DNA from: a virus
DNA: 45,192 nucleotides
Direction: 5' to 3' (one strand)
Virus record (IMG/VR): IMGVR_UViG_3300046616_000357
Coordinates: 1 to 45,192 of that record
Part shown: positions 29,115 to 36,204 of the stretch, in pieces
How positions within the stretch are numbered: the stretch's first letter is position 1
How the letters are laid out: each line of letters opens with the position of its first letter
Translations under genes and position numbers: made by a program
The notes under the pieces: generated by a model
What the model was told of the DNA's origin: nothing
Seen by the model: only the letters and a program-made list of their open reading frames with translations
Database searches by the model: none

Positions 29115-29732
29115 TCAGTTCTCCCTCGTGGCCAGCTCGGCCGCGCGCTTGTCGAGGTCCTTCTCCAGGTTCTCGGCGACCAGCCGAAGGGTCCGCTCGA
29201 TGTCCTCGAAGCCCTGCTTAGGCGTGGCCTCCGCCGCCTTGGCCGCCGCAGCGGCGGACTCCCGCAGGCGCTCGATGGCCCACTCGGTGCCGTCCAGGTT
29301 CTCGCGGATCAGCAGCACGTTCAGCGCCATGTCGAAGGAGGCCCGCTGCGCGCTACGTCGGACCCTCCGGCTGATCTCCACCGAGGACACCGGCTTCTCC
29401 GCGCCCCCGTTGGCGCGGTCGGTCCACTCCTTGGCGATCTCGCGCACCCACTCCGGCGCCACGCTGTCCGGCCCCAGCGGCTCCATGAAGGTGACGGTGT
29501 AGTCCCGCTTCGTGGCAACCTGTCCGTCCCGGACCTTGGGGCCTACCACACCTACAGACGACACCTCCCACACGCCCGTCTTCGTGTGCGGGAACAGGCC
29601 CACGCCCATAGCAGTCGGGCGCACCGTCCCGAGGCTGGGAACCTCCGGGTTCGACGTGTCCGGCGCTCCCGTCACGTCCAGCGAGATCTGCCAGTTCGAG
29701 TGATCCCGGACGGTGGACTCCACAGCGCTCAT
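29115..29732 (-). CDS. Unknown 205-residue protein with helical C terminus
   Basis: The N-terminal half has beta segments (NWQISLDVTGAP, TGVWEVSSVGVVG, DYTVTFMEPLGP). The C-terminal half is a long Ala/Glu-rich coiled coil. The ATG overlaps the stop of the upstream gene. Could be structural or a host-interaction protein. Confidence 0.65.
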   Translation of the reverse strand: MSAVESTVRDHSNWQISLDVTGAPDTSNPEVPSLGTVRPTAMGVGLFPHTKTGVWEVSSVGVVGPKVRDGQVATKRDYTVTFMEPLGPDSVAPEWVREIAKEWTDRANGGAEKPVSSVEISRRVRRSAQRASFDMALNVLLIRENLDGTEWAIERLRESAAAAAKAAEATPKQGFEDIERTLRLVAENLEKDLDKRAAELATREN

Positions 29733-30151
29733 CAGTCGTCTTCCTCGTCTTCCTCGTTCATCACGTGCATGTAGTCAATCGCGTCCTGGTCACCGGCCGC
29801 AGCGGCTTTGGCCCACCAGACGCGCGCCACGTCGTCGCCGTGCAGGACCTCCACCAGCTCGGCGATGCGGCGCAACTGGGACGGCTCCGGACTCTCGACC
29901 GCCAGCAGCTCGGCCAGCTCGGACTCCTGAGTCCGCCCCGGATTTTCAAATGCCTGATATTCGCCGGCGAGTGCCCCCTCGATTCGCCGTCGCGAGTCCA
30001 CGATGTCCTGCGGCGTGTAGCCGAAGTTCAGGCGGGCCCGGCTGAGCAGCTCATCGATGGTCGGGGCCGGGCCCGGCCGGGGCCGGGAAGTGTGGGCGCA
30101 CTCCCGGCAGCCTTCCTCGGGTTCCGGGTGTTCGTCAGCATGAGAGGTCAC
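29732..30151 (-). CDS. Unknown 139-residue protein with zinc pair and Sel1-like end
   Basis: GTG start at 30151, overlapping the stop of the micro-gene upstream (GTGA). The N terminus has GCRECAH; the C-terminal part (RVWWAKAAAAGDQDAIDYMH) resembles one Sel1-type helical repeat, ending in acidic NEEDEEDD. No clear role. Confidence 0.6.
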   Translation of the reverse strand: MTSHADEHPEPEEGCRECAHTSRPRPGPAPTIDELLSRARLNFGYTPQDIVDSRRRIEGALAGEYQAFENPGRTQESELAELLAVESPEPSQLRRIAELVEVLHGDDVARVWWAKAAAAGDQDAIDYMHVMNEEDEEDD

Positions 30152-30258
30152 GACCCGGCGCTCCGCGCCTCCGCCGAACCCTTGAAGAAGGACTCGTAGC
30201 TCTCGAACGCGCGCGAGACCCCGGCCTCCTCGTCGCGGTACCACTTCGGGTCGCTCAT
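30148..30258 (-). CDS. 36-residue micro-protein
   Basis: ATG at 30258 overlaps the previous stop (ATGA) and its TGA overlaps the next GTG. The chain begins SDPKWYRDEEAGVSRAFESY. The tight overlaps on both sides are the main support. Confidence 0.55.
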   Translation of the reverse strand: MSDPKWYRDEEAGVSRAFESYESFFKGSAEARSAGS

Positions 30259-30500
30259 CCCTGCGCCCTCCACTTCCGGATCTGGCGCTGGATCTTATGG
30301 ACAGCCGAGGAGTTCGCGTCCCGCGTCATAACGATGTTTCGATCGCCGTCCACGGTCCGGCGCTCCAGTCGCTGCCAGACCTCCTCCCAGTCGATGGTTC
30401 CTGTGGGGAAGTAGCCCGTAATGATGTCCTGGACGTATTCCATAACTCGGGGGGTGACGTCGCCCGCCTCGACGATCCGGTGATCCTCGGTCTCGTTCAC
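30255..30500 (-). CDS. Unknown 81-residue protein
   Basis: Helical protein with EYVQDIITGYFPTGTIDWEE and a basic C terminus (VHKIQRQIRKWRAQG). ATG overlaps the stop of the upstream gene. Not recognised. Confidence 0.6.
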   Translation of the reverse strand: MNETEDHRIVEAGDVTPRVMEYVQDIITGYFPTGTIDWEEVWQRLERRTVDGDRNIVMTRDANSSAVHKIQRQIRKWRAQG

Positions 30501-30991
30501 TTCTCCCCCTCGCGCAGGTGCTCCGGCAGTTCCAGGCTCCAGCCCAGCACATCCGGGTGCAGCATGCGGGCCGCCTCCGTGAACACCGCGCGGCTGGTCG
30601 TGCCGCCCTTCGGCGCCGGGGCCTTCGGCGCCCGGTCCGCGTTCTTCTGCATGAGTTCGGCGTCCACCCGGGCCTGGTCCCGTCGGGTGTCCGCCACGAC
30701 CTTGTCCAGCAGCCGGATCATCTCGGCCGCCGTGTCCTCGGGATGCCCCACCCGGATCCGCTGCACCAGCATCTCGTAGTCGTTCATCTTCGTCTCCCCC
30801 TCCAGGAGTGCGCGGACCCGCTCAGCCAGCAGCTTGTCCTGCTCCGCCGCAGGCGCCTTGATGTCGTAGCCCGATCCCGGGCACTCGCCGAATCCCTCGT
30901 ACGGGTGCTTGCGCAGCACCGACTTCTTAGGACCAACGAGCAGTGGCCGTTCCTGACACAGGTAGTACGGGCATGGCCAGCGCTCCTTCAC
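30497..30991 (-). CDS. Unknown 164-residue protein with N-terminal zinc site
   Basis: GTG 30991 overlaps the upstream stop (GTGA). The N terminus has WPCPYYLCQE and later FGECPGSGYD, a probable zinc site. The rest is helical (VRALLEGE, AAEMIRLLDKVVAD) with a Pro/Ala/Lys linker. Unknown. Confidence 0.65.
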   Translation of the reverse strand: MKERWPCPYYLCQERPLLVGPKKSVLRKHPYEGFGECPGSGYDIKAPAAEQDKLLAERVRALLEGETKMNDYEMLVQRIRVGHPEDTAAEMIRLLDKVVADTRRDQARVDAELMQKNADRAPKAPAPKGGTTSRAVFTEAARMLHPDVLGWSLELPEHLREGEK

Positions 30992-31371
30992 TTGATCTCC
31001 CCGCGCTCGGCCCGCTCCATCACGTCGAGCAGCGCCTCCAGGACCGCGATCGGCTTCGGCCCGCCGCGCCACACCTCAATACCGTGACGCCGCAGTGCCT
31101 CCTCCAGGGACTCGCGGGACTTCTCGGCCTCGTACGCCTCGCGGGTCATCACCTGGGTGTGGCCGTAGTTGTCGGCGCGCATCCCGTTCTCGATCCGGTA
31201 CGTCAGCGTCTTGCCTTCGGGGCTACGCTCGCTCAGCGGGATGTGCAACAGCGTGCGGCCGACCTTGACGACGGTCACCTCCTCGGGCGTCTGCTCCTTC
31301 TCTCGGGCGCCTCCCATCCGCGTCAGCAGCAGCAGCGTGTCCCCGACCTTCACACCCTCAAGGCTCGGCAT
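30988..31371 (-). CDS. Unknown 127-residue protein, first of a long operon
   Basis: The N-terminal half is a small beta barrel (VKVGDTLLLLTRMGG, EVTVVKVGRTLLHIPL); the C-terminal half is charged helix. It contains LHI, but with ordinary codons (TTG-CAC-ATC), so it does not belong to the dispersed element. It leads the 28.5-31.4 kb operon behind a strong promoter. Confidence 0.65.
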   Translation of the reverse strand: MPSLEGVKVGDTLLLLTRMGGAREKEQTPEEVTVVKVGRTLLHIPLSERSPEGKTLTYRIENGMRADNYGHTQVMTREAYEAEKSRESLEEALRRHGIEVWRGGPKPIAVLEALLDVMERAERGEIK

Positions 31372-31407
31372 CTCAACTCCCCTTCCGTCGTTCTCAATTA
31401 CGGGATA

Positions 31408-31436
31408 AGACTATGCGCTACCCGACCCCATGTCAA
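31408..31436 (-). promoter_or_regulatory. Promoter of the 28.5-31.4 kb operon
   Basis: Minus-strand TTGACA (31431-31436) in the GCTTGACA context, a 17-base spacer and TAGTCT (31408-31413). Confidence 0.7.
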
Positions 31437-31454
31437 GCACTTTCATACACTCGC

Positions 31455-31488
31455 TTGCGTGGCAGGAACCGCTGGTTCCGCTTACTCT
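31455..31488 (+). promoter_or_regulatory. Palindrome-spaced, leaderless-type promoter
   Basis: TTGCGT (31455-31460), exactly 22 bases, TACTCT (31483-31488), then 6 bases and ATG. The palindrome GGAACC-GCT-GGTTCC (31465-31479) fills the spacer. The geometry is identical to the promoter at 5975-6008. Confidence 0.55.
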
Positions 31489-31494
31489 CAAATC

Positions 31495-31707
31495 ATGCCG
31501 AACCTGCGCGACGCCCTGATGTGGCGTACTACCCGAGCCGCCGCGCTCGCCGAAGCCAAGAAGCTGAAGGCCTCCGCCCGCCGCATGGGCTACGACGTCG
31601 TGGTGCGCAGCACCCGCCGCAGGCTCAGTCCGGACTACAGCTTCAACGGCCCGCCCTACGGCCTGTTCCTCGAACCCCACAGCACCTCGGACTCCTCGGA
31701 CTCCTGA
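31495..31707 (+). CDS. Unknown 70-residue basic protein
   Basis: One of the few plus-strand genes. No ribosome site; probably translated from a leaderless mRNA. The product has a basic amphipathic helix (AAALAEAKKLKASARRMG) and then VVVRSTRRRLSPDYSFNGPP, ending Ser/Asp rich. May bind nucleic acid. Convergent with the 46-residue gene at 31712. Confidence 0.6.
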   Translation: MPNLRDALMWRTTRAAALAEAKKLKASARRMGYDVVVRSTRRRLSPDYSFNGPPYGLFLEPHSTSDSSDS

Positions 31708-31711
31708 TCCG

Positions 31712-31852
31712 TCAATCCCCGGGGGTCTCGACCGTCCGCTCGACCAGCGTCTGCTCGTACTCCGGCGGCAGCTCCCCGTGCTCCTCGTAGTACCTCCGCA
31801 GCTTCTCGATGCTCTCGTCCGTCACGCCGTTCGGACCGTGCTCAATCTCCAT
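31712..31852 (-). CDS. 46-residue acidic micro-protein
   Basis: ATG 31852 with GGAGG six bases ahead. Reads DESIEKLRRYYEEHGELPPE then YEQTLVERTVETPGD. No function recognised. Confidence 0.6.
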   Translation of the reverse strand: MEIEHGPNGVTDESIEKLRRYYEEHGELPPEYEQTLVERTVETPGD

Positions 31853-32392
31853 GCCGACCTCCCTTGAGTCGGTCAATCCTCCCACTCCCCCCGTGCCCCA
31901 ATTCCCCAATTCCCCGAATCCCCCGGCCACTGTGACACTGTCCGGTTCCTACATTCGGTGCGCTGCGCGGCTGTCCGGGCCCCCTAGGTCTGGAATTTAT
32001 GCGTTTAAGGGTAGGGGGGGTGCATATTTATTCATTTGCCAGCACACTTGACAGCCCTTTGTCAACTCGGACACATGGGACACACCCTAGGCATCGCGCT
32101 TCTGACCAGTATCTGCACCCTTCACCCCTGGAGTGAGGTACATCACAACGGGGCGCAGCGTGGCCCTATGCACACGGCCGGGCATCTGTCAATAGGCAGT
32201 TTCCATGCATGCCTATTCAGCGTTATTCATGCGCGGCCACTGCCCTATTCGCTGAATTGCGACCCTGACAATAGGCCCCGGACATTGGCTATGTGGCAGT
32301 GCTTGTAGCAACTCCACAACCAGGGGGCGTGTCGGCGGCCGTGGCATTACGTGGCTTTGAGTGTGTGGTGTGCGGTCGCATGGCTGGAGGGG
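31853..32392. other. AT-richer non-coding region
   Basis: No supported gene. Contains an AT-rich run near 31995-32035 (GGAATTTATGCGTTTAAGGG and TGCATATTTATTCATTTGCC), inverted repeat AATAGGCA/TGCCTATT near 32195-32220, and CCTATT/AATAGG around 32250-32275. TTGACA-like boxes occur on both strands near 32047-32060. It separates the leftward middle genes from the early region and could be an origin, terminator zone or Lsr2-type binding region. Confidence 0.45.
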
Positions 32393-32422
32393 TTGACGTA
32401 GCTGTGTCTCATGTGCTGATAG
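32393..32422 (+). promoter_or_regulatory. Possible promoter of the 32.5 kb gene
   Basis: TTGACG (32393-32398), 18 bases, TGATAG (32417-32422), about 80 bases before the ATG at 32506. Confidence 0.4.
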
Positions 32423-32505
32423 CAGCAGTGGGGAGCCTTCCCCCGGCCCCGGATTCCCTGGCCTGTTGTCGGCGGCGGGCGCATGCTGGAGGGGTGACCA
32501 TCGGC

Positions 32506-32808
32506 ATGTCGTGGGGCTCCCTAGAGCACGGCCAGGCATGGGGAGAGTTCCCGGACGTTGAACAGTGCGCGCGGGCGCTGAACAGCTCTCTACGGCGCGC
32601 GCTGGGCAGGATGCCGCCAGGGTGGCGGGGGTGCCTGTTGAAGCGCTCCGTTCACTCCCTGCGCGTCGACATGTGCACGGAGGGGCTGCGCGCAGTAGCG
32701 CACGGGCGGGAGTGGCACGGGGCCCAGGGGGGCGTCTGGGTGGCCCTGTATCCCCAGGGGGGAGCCAAACACGAGAAAGCCCCCCACCGGCCCGGAATTG
32801 GGCGGTGA
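32506..32808 (+). CDS. Unknown 100-residue plus-strand protein
   Basis: ATG 32506 with GGAGGGG about 12 bases ahead; the open frame extends further upstream but without good coding bias. Helical part with EQCARALNSSLRRALGRMPP, then GWRGCLLKRSVHSLRVDMCT. Ends at a terminator. Not recognised. Confidence 0.5.
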   Translation: MSWGSLEHGQAWGEFPDVEQCARALNSSLRRALGRMPPGWRGCLLKRSVHSLRVDMCTEGLRAVAHGREWHGAQGGVWVALYPQGGAKHEKAPHRPGIGR

Positions 32809-32814
32809 GGGGCT
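32778..32814. terminator. Bidirectional terminator
   Basis: AGCCCC (32778-32783) and GGGGCT (32809-32814) with CACCG/CGGTG pairs inside, between the convergent genes ending at 32808 and 32836. It overlaps the 3' end of the first. Confidence 0.75.
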
Positions 32815-32835
32815 GTTGTAGGCCGTTCTAGGGGG

Positions 32836-33159
32836 TCACCAGTCGGGGAGGGTGTCGGCGTCCTCAGACGTCCAGCACGGGCAGGTGTCGGCGTGCTGCG
32901 CGTCCCACTGGCGGGTTTCGGGGCGGCCGTCCTCGTGGAAGCCGGTCACGACGTACGCGAACCGGTGCCCGTTCATGGCAAGGGCGGTGATGGTGTCGCC
33001 CACCTGCGGGCCCTTCTTCGGGGCGCGGTCGACGACCGGGCGGCCCTGCTCAATGGCGAGGAATGCGGCCCCGGCGCGGCCGACGGTGACGCGGGCAGGG
33101 TCGGCGAACCGGGCGCGCTGCGTGCGGTAGGCCTTGACGGAGTGGCGGGCGGTGCTCAT
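32836..33159 (-). CDS. Unknown 107-residue protein
   Basis: Basic N terminus (KAYRTQRARFADPARVTVG), beta-rich centre (MNGHRFAYVVTGF) and a CPCW motif near the end. The shared early leader precedes the start. No family recognised. Confidence 0.65.
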   Translation of the reverse strand: MSTARHSVKAYRTQRARFADPARVTVGRAGAAFLAIEQGRPVVDRAPKKGPQVGDTITALAMNGHRFAYVVTGFHEDGRPETRQWDAQHADTCPCWTSEDADTLPDW

Positions 33160-33189
33160 TCGGGGTGCCTCCTGGTGTGGGGTGGTTGG

Positions 33190-33522
33190 TCAGTGCTGGG
33201 GGCGGCGGATCATGGTTTCCTGTGTGCCGTAGTCACGGGCGCGTCCCTTGTTGGGCGCGAATCCGAACCGGCCGTAGAAGCGGCGCAGGCGGGCCACGCT
33301 GCCGCCAAAATCGGCGCTGGGCGTGGTGGCCAGGGGCAGGCCGTGCGCGTCGGCGTAGGTGGTCAGCGTGGCCATGACGGCGGAGCCGGTGCCGTCGTTG
33401 CGCTCACCCTTGGGGACGACCAGCCGGGACAGGATCACGAACCCGGCCCCGTTCGTCTCCAGGGAGACGCGGACGCCGGGGAAGGTGTCGGCGATGTGCT
33501 GGGCGAGGGTGTCGACGCTCAC
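33190..33522 (-). CDS. GNAT-like acetyltransferase, compact
   Basis: 110 residues. ILSRLVVPKGERNDGTGSAV is the acetyl-CoA-binding A motif of GNAT enzymes in the form V.P..R..G.G; the C-terminal SVARLRRFYGRFGF is the typical B-motif end. It is shorter than most GNATs (about 140-170 residues). It could modify a protein, a small molecule or tRNA; the substrate is not visible. Early-region leader upstream. Confidence 0.75.
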   Translation of the reverse strand: MSVDTLAQHIADTFPGVRVSLETNGAGFVILSRLVVPKGERNDGTGSAVMATLTTYADAHGLPLATTPSADFGGSVARLRRFYGRFGFAPNKGRARDYGTQETMIRRPQH

Positions 33523-33571
33523 GGGGGTTGCCTCCTGGTGTGGGGCGGGTGGTGGGGTGTGGTGCGGGTGC

Positions 33572-33931
33572 CTACGCGCCCAACAGCGCCTCTACGGCGG
33601 TAGCAAGGCCCATCGCGGCGGCGTGCTCGTCGTCGTCGCTGCCCCCTTCGGACGCGGCGTGCAGGGCGGCCAGGGCGTCGCGGACGGCGCGGACGGGGTC
33701 GGGGGCGGATCCCTCCTGGTCCTCTACGTTCTTGTCGTCCACCTCGAACAGGTGCAGGGGCGCACCTTCGTTGTAGCTGACTTCGGTAAGGACGACCGGC
33801 GAGCCGTCGCCGAGCTGGGCGTGGGCGTCATACGCGACGATCTCCCGCACGGCCGCTTCCGCTTCCTCACGGGTGGCCGCATTGGCGCGGACGACGGCGG
33901 ACAGGGTGACGTCAAAGGCGTACTCAGACAT
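33572..33931 (-). CDS. Unknown 119-residue acidic protein
   Basis: N-terminal alpha/beta part (YAFDVTLSAVVRANAATREE, then REIVAYDAHAQLGDG) and an Ala/Asp-rich helical end. No family recognised. Between the GNAT-like gene and the HDxxGH gene in the same leftward group. Confidence 0.6.
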   Translation of the reverse strand: MSEYAFDVTLSAVVRANAATREEAEAAVREIVAYDAHAQLGDGSPVVLTEVSYNEGAPLHLFEVDDKNVEDQEGSAPDPVRAVRDALAALHAASEGGSDDDEHAAAMGLATAVEALLGA

Positions 33932-34002
33932 TGGGGTGACCTCTCGGTTTGGTGGGAGGGGGCCGGAGCGTTTCCCCGGCCCCCGGGGATGTGGGGCGGG
34001 TG

Positions 34003-34746
34003 CTACTCGGCGAGGCCCTGCGCGGCGTGCATGGCGGCGGCCTGCTTCAGCGTGGCGCGGTACTCGGCGAGCGTGGCCGGGCGGACCGCTTCAAAGTCGC
34101 GGGCCCACTTCGGCAGGACGGCAACCTTCTGGTCCTGGAAGACTCCCCCGGCCGCGATCATCGCGTGATTCTGGCCGCGCGTCTCCGTGGCCAGCGCCTT
34201 ACGGGCGAGCGGGGAGAACATCAGGGAGTGCTTACGGTAGGCCGCTTCCTCCCCGTGGCGGTCGACGCCGCGACCGGTGCCCGCGTGGCCGAAGACGTCG
34301 TGAACGGCGCGGAACATGTCGTTCACGTCGTCACTGAAGAAGAAGTGCGAGCCGGTGACGGCGGTGGACAGGACGCGCATGCGGCCGTTCGCGACGTCGT
34401 CGAAAAACGCGCGGGTTCCCTGGGCGTTCATGTCGTACGGGTCGGCGTCCTCGACGCTCACGGAGATGCCCAGGCCGCCACGCGACGCGGGGGCCGTCAT
34501 GAACTCGAACTGTCGGGCGACTTCCTGCGCCATCGCACGCCACGCGGCCGGGGCGGTGTTGTCGATGAAGGGGAGCGCGTTGTACGCCTCCGCCACCTTG
34601 GCGACGGCCGACGGGGCGACGACGACGCGGGAGTAGTCCCAGTGGTCGCGGGTGGTCAGGCCGTGGCGGGCGTTGAAGCGGCGCGCACCCTCGGCAACGG
34701 CGACGACGGGGCGGAGGGACACGGCGGGGATGTTGGCGGTACGCAT
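34003..34746 (-). CDS. Putative metal-binding protein with HDxxGH motif
   Basis: 247 residues. AVHDVFGHAGTGRG contains HDxxGH (H149, H154), the iron-binding signature of aromatic amino-acid hydroxylases; a later Glu in ATETRGQN (E188) could be the third ligand, although the spacing is 34 and not about 40. Further conserved-looking RHGEEAAYRKH lies between. The rest does not clearly match that family, so enzyme activity is speculative. It could also be a different metal-binding fold. Shared early leader and promoter 34794-34820 upstream. Confidence 0.6.
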   Translation of the reverse strand: MRTANIPAVSLRPVVAVAEGARRFNARHGLTTRDHWDYSRVVVAPSAVAKVAEAYNALPFIDNTAPAAWRAMAQEVARQFEFMTAPASRGGLGISVSVEDADPYDMNAQGTRAFFDDVANGRMRVLSTAVTGSHFFFSDDVNDMFRAVHDVFGHAGTGRGVDRHGEEAAYRKHSLMFSPLARKALATETRGQNHAMIAAGGVFQDQKVAVLPKWARDFEAVRPATLAEYRATLKQAAAMHAAQGLAE

Positions 34747-34793
34747 TTCGGGGGCCTCCTGGTGTGGGGCGGTTGGTGTGTGGTGCGGTGCCC

Positions 34794-34820
34794 AGCCTAG
34801 CCCCGGTTACGGCTTGTAAA
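34794..34820 (-). promoter_or_regulatory. Promoter of the 32.8-34.7 kb genes
   Basis: Minus-strand TTTACA (34815-34820) in the GGCTTTACAAG context; TAGGCT (34794-34799) at a short spacing of 15. The shared leader follows. Confidence 0.5.
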
Positions 34821-34870
34821 GCCATTTTCGGGGATAGCTTGGCAAGTCTTTATAAAGCTGTGACCTAGGC

Positions 34871-36004
34871 CTAGCGGGCGGTGGAGACGTTGCGGAAGTG
34901 GGGCACGGCGCGGGCGTCGGCCAGGAAGCGGGCGACGCGGTCGGGGTCGCCGTTGGGTACGTGGGCGTAGTTGATGCGCTCCCCGCTCTCCGTGGTCGCC
35001 CAGACGGTGACGGGCGCGGGCTCCTCGACGTACGGGACGGGCTCCAGGAGCGCCAGCACCTCATCAACGGTCACGACGTCCAGGCCGTGGCCGGGGGCGT
35101 CCTCCTGGGCGTCCTCGCGGCTGTCGGCGCAGTCGCCGCACTTCCCGCCCTCGGTCCCGTCGAAGTAGCTGCCTTCCGCGTTGGTGAGGGGTTCGCCGCA
35201 GGTACGGCAGACCTCTGCGGCGAAGCGGCCGACGGCGTGGACGACGGTGTGAACGTCGGTCCAGTTGCGGCCGACCGTGTCGAAGTGCTCCGGGGTGCGG
35301 TCGATGCGGATCACCTCACCGGCCCCGACCGTGTCGACGATGCCCCGGCAGTACGTTTCGGCGGATCCGTGCGTGTGGCGGAACTCCGCGTCGGAGTACG
35401 GGCCCACGACGTGCCCGGAGTGGTTGCGGTAGCTCCACAGGGTGCGGTACTCGGCGGCCCACACGTACCCGGTCACGTACTGCCGAACGAACGCGTGCAC
35501 GTCGCCGCTGGTCTTGACGAATGCGGGCATGTCGCCGTCGTAGATCGTCTCGGTACCAAGGAACACGTACAGGTCACGTCCGCCGTTCTCGACGATGGCG
35601 GAGACGCGGCGGCCGTCGCGGTACATCGGGCAGGCCGCGCGGAGGTTGGCGGCCCCTTCCTCGTTCGGGTAGTAGGTGGCGTCATCCGGGCGGGTCGGCT
35701 CCTCGGCGGCCAGGGCGTCTTCCTCGGCCGCAGCCGCAACGATGCTCGCGACGGTGTCCAGTCGGGGCAGGTAGTGCGGCAGGTCGGTGATAGCACGGAC
35801 GGTGTACCCGGCGCGGGTGAGCACGGGCAGTCCCTCGACCTCCTCGGCCAGGCCCAGGCGGACCAGGGACGCGACGGTGTTCGTGCGGGCGCTGATGACC
35901 AGGTGACCGCGCAGGGCGTCCGTGGGGCGCAGCAGCTCTTCCGGCAGCTCTTCCGCGTTGCGGAGGGCGAGGGCCTGCGGGCGGGTGATCGTCTTGCTGT
36001 TCAT
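34871..36004 (-). CDS. Unknown 377-residue early protein with zinc ribbon
   Basis: An N-terminal winged-helix-like part (residues about 1-75, with VASLVRLGLAEEVEG and LTRAGYTVRAI), a central domain, and a zinc ribbon near 255-285 (CRTCGEPLTNAEG, then KCGDCADS). The end is alpha/beta. It may bind DNA. Single gene behind promoter 36043-36071, with no gene sharing the transcript upstream. Confidence 0.65.
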   Translation of the reverse strand: MNSKTITRPQALALRNAEELPEELLRPTDALRGHLVISARTNTVASLVRLGLAEEVEGLPVLTRAGYTVRAITDLPHYLPRLDTVASIVAAAAEEDALAAEEPTRPDDATYYPNEEGAANLRAACPMYRDGRRVSAIVENGGRDLYVFLGTETIYDGDMPAFVKTSGDVHAFVRQYVTGYVWAAEYRTLWSYRNHSGHVVGPYSDAEFRHTHGSAETYCRGIVDTVGAGEVIRIDRTPEHFDTVGRNWTDVHTVVHAVGRFAAEVCRTCGEPLTNAEGSYFDGTEGGKCGDCADSREDAQEDAPGHGLDVVTVDEVLALLEPVPYVEEPAPVTVWATTESGERINYAHVPNGDPDRVARFLADARAVPHFRNVSTAR

Positions 36005-36042
36005 GTCGTGCGCTCCTTCGTGCGGGTGTGTTGGGAGGGCCG

Positions 36043-36080
36043 ATCTTTCCGAAGGGGGGAACCCTTGTCAAGCCCTTTCG
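36043..36080 (-). promoter_or_regulatory. Early promoter with inverted repeat
   Basis: Minus-strand TTGACA (36066-36071), a 17-base spacer and AAAGAT (36043-36048). CCGAAGGG and CCCTTTCGG form an imperfect inverted repeat around the -35 box, as at 39.97 and 44.08 kb. A TATGAAG copy lies at 36102-36108. Confidence 0.7.
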
Positions 36081-36151
36081 GCACAACGATTTACAAGACG
36101 TTATGAAGTCGTGACCGGCGGCCGGGGCGGGCCGTGTTCCCATGGACGCCG

Positions 36152-36190
36152 AAGGGCCCCCACCGGCCAGCGGTACGCGGTGGGGGCCTT
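36152..36190 (-). terminator. Terminator, twin of 38006-38045
   Basis: AAGGGCCCCCACCG and CGGTGGGGGCCTTTT arms just past the stop at 36205. Nearly the same sequence, including GGCCTTTTGCATG, occurs at 38006-38050. Confidence 0.9.
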
Positions 36191-36204
36191 TTGCATGTCC
36201 GGGG

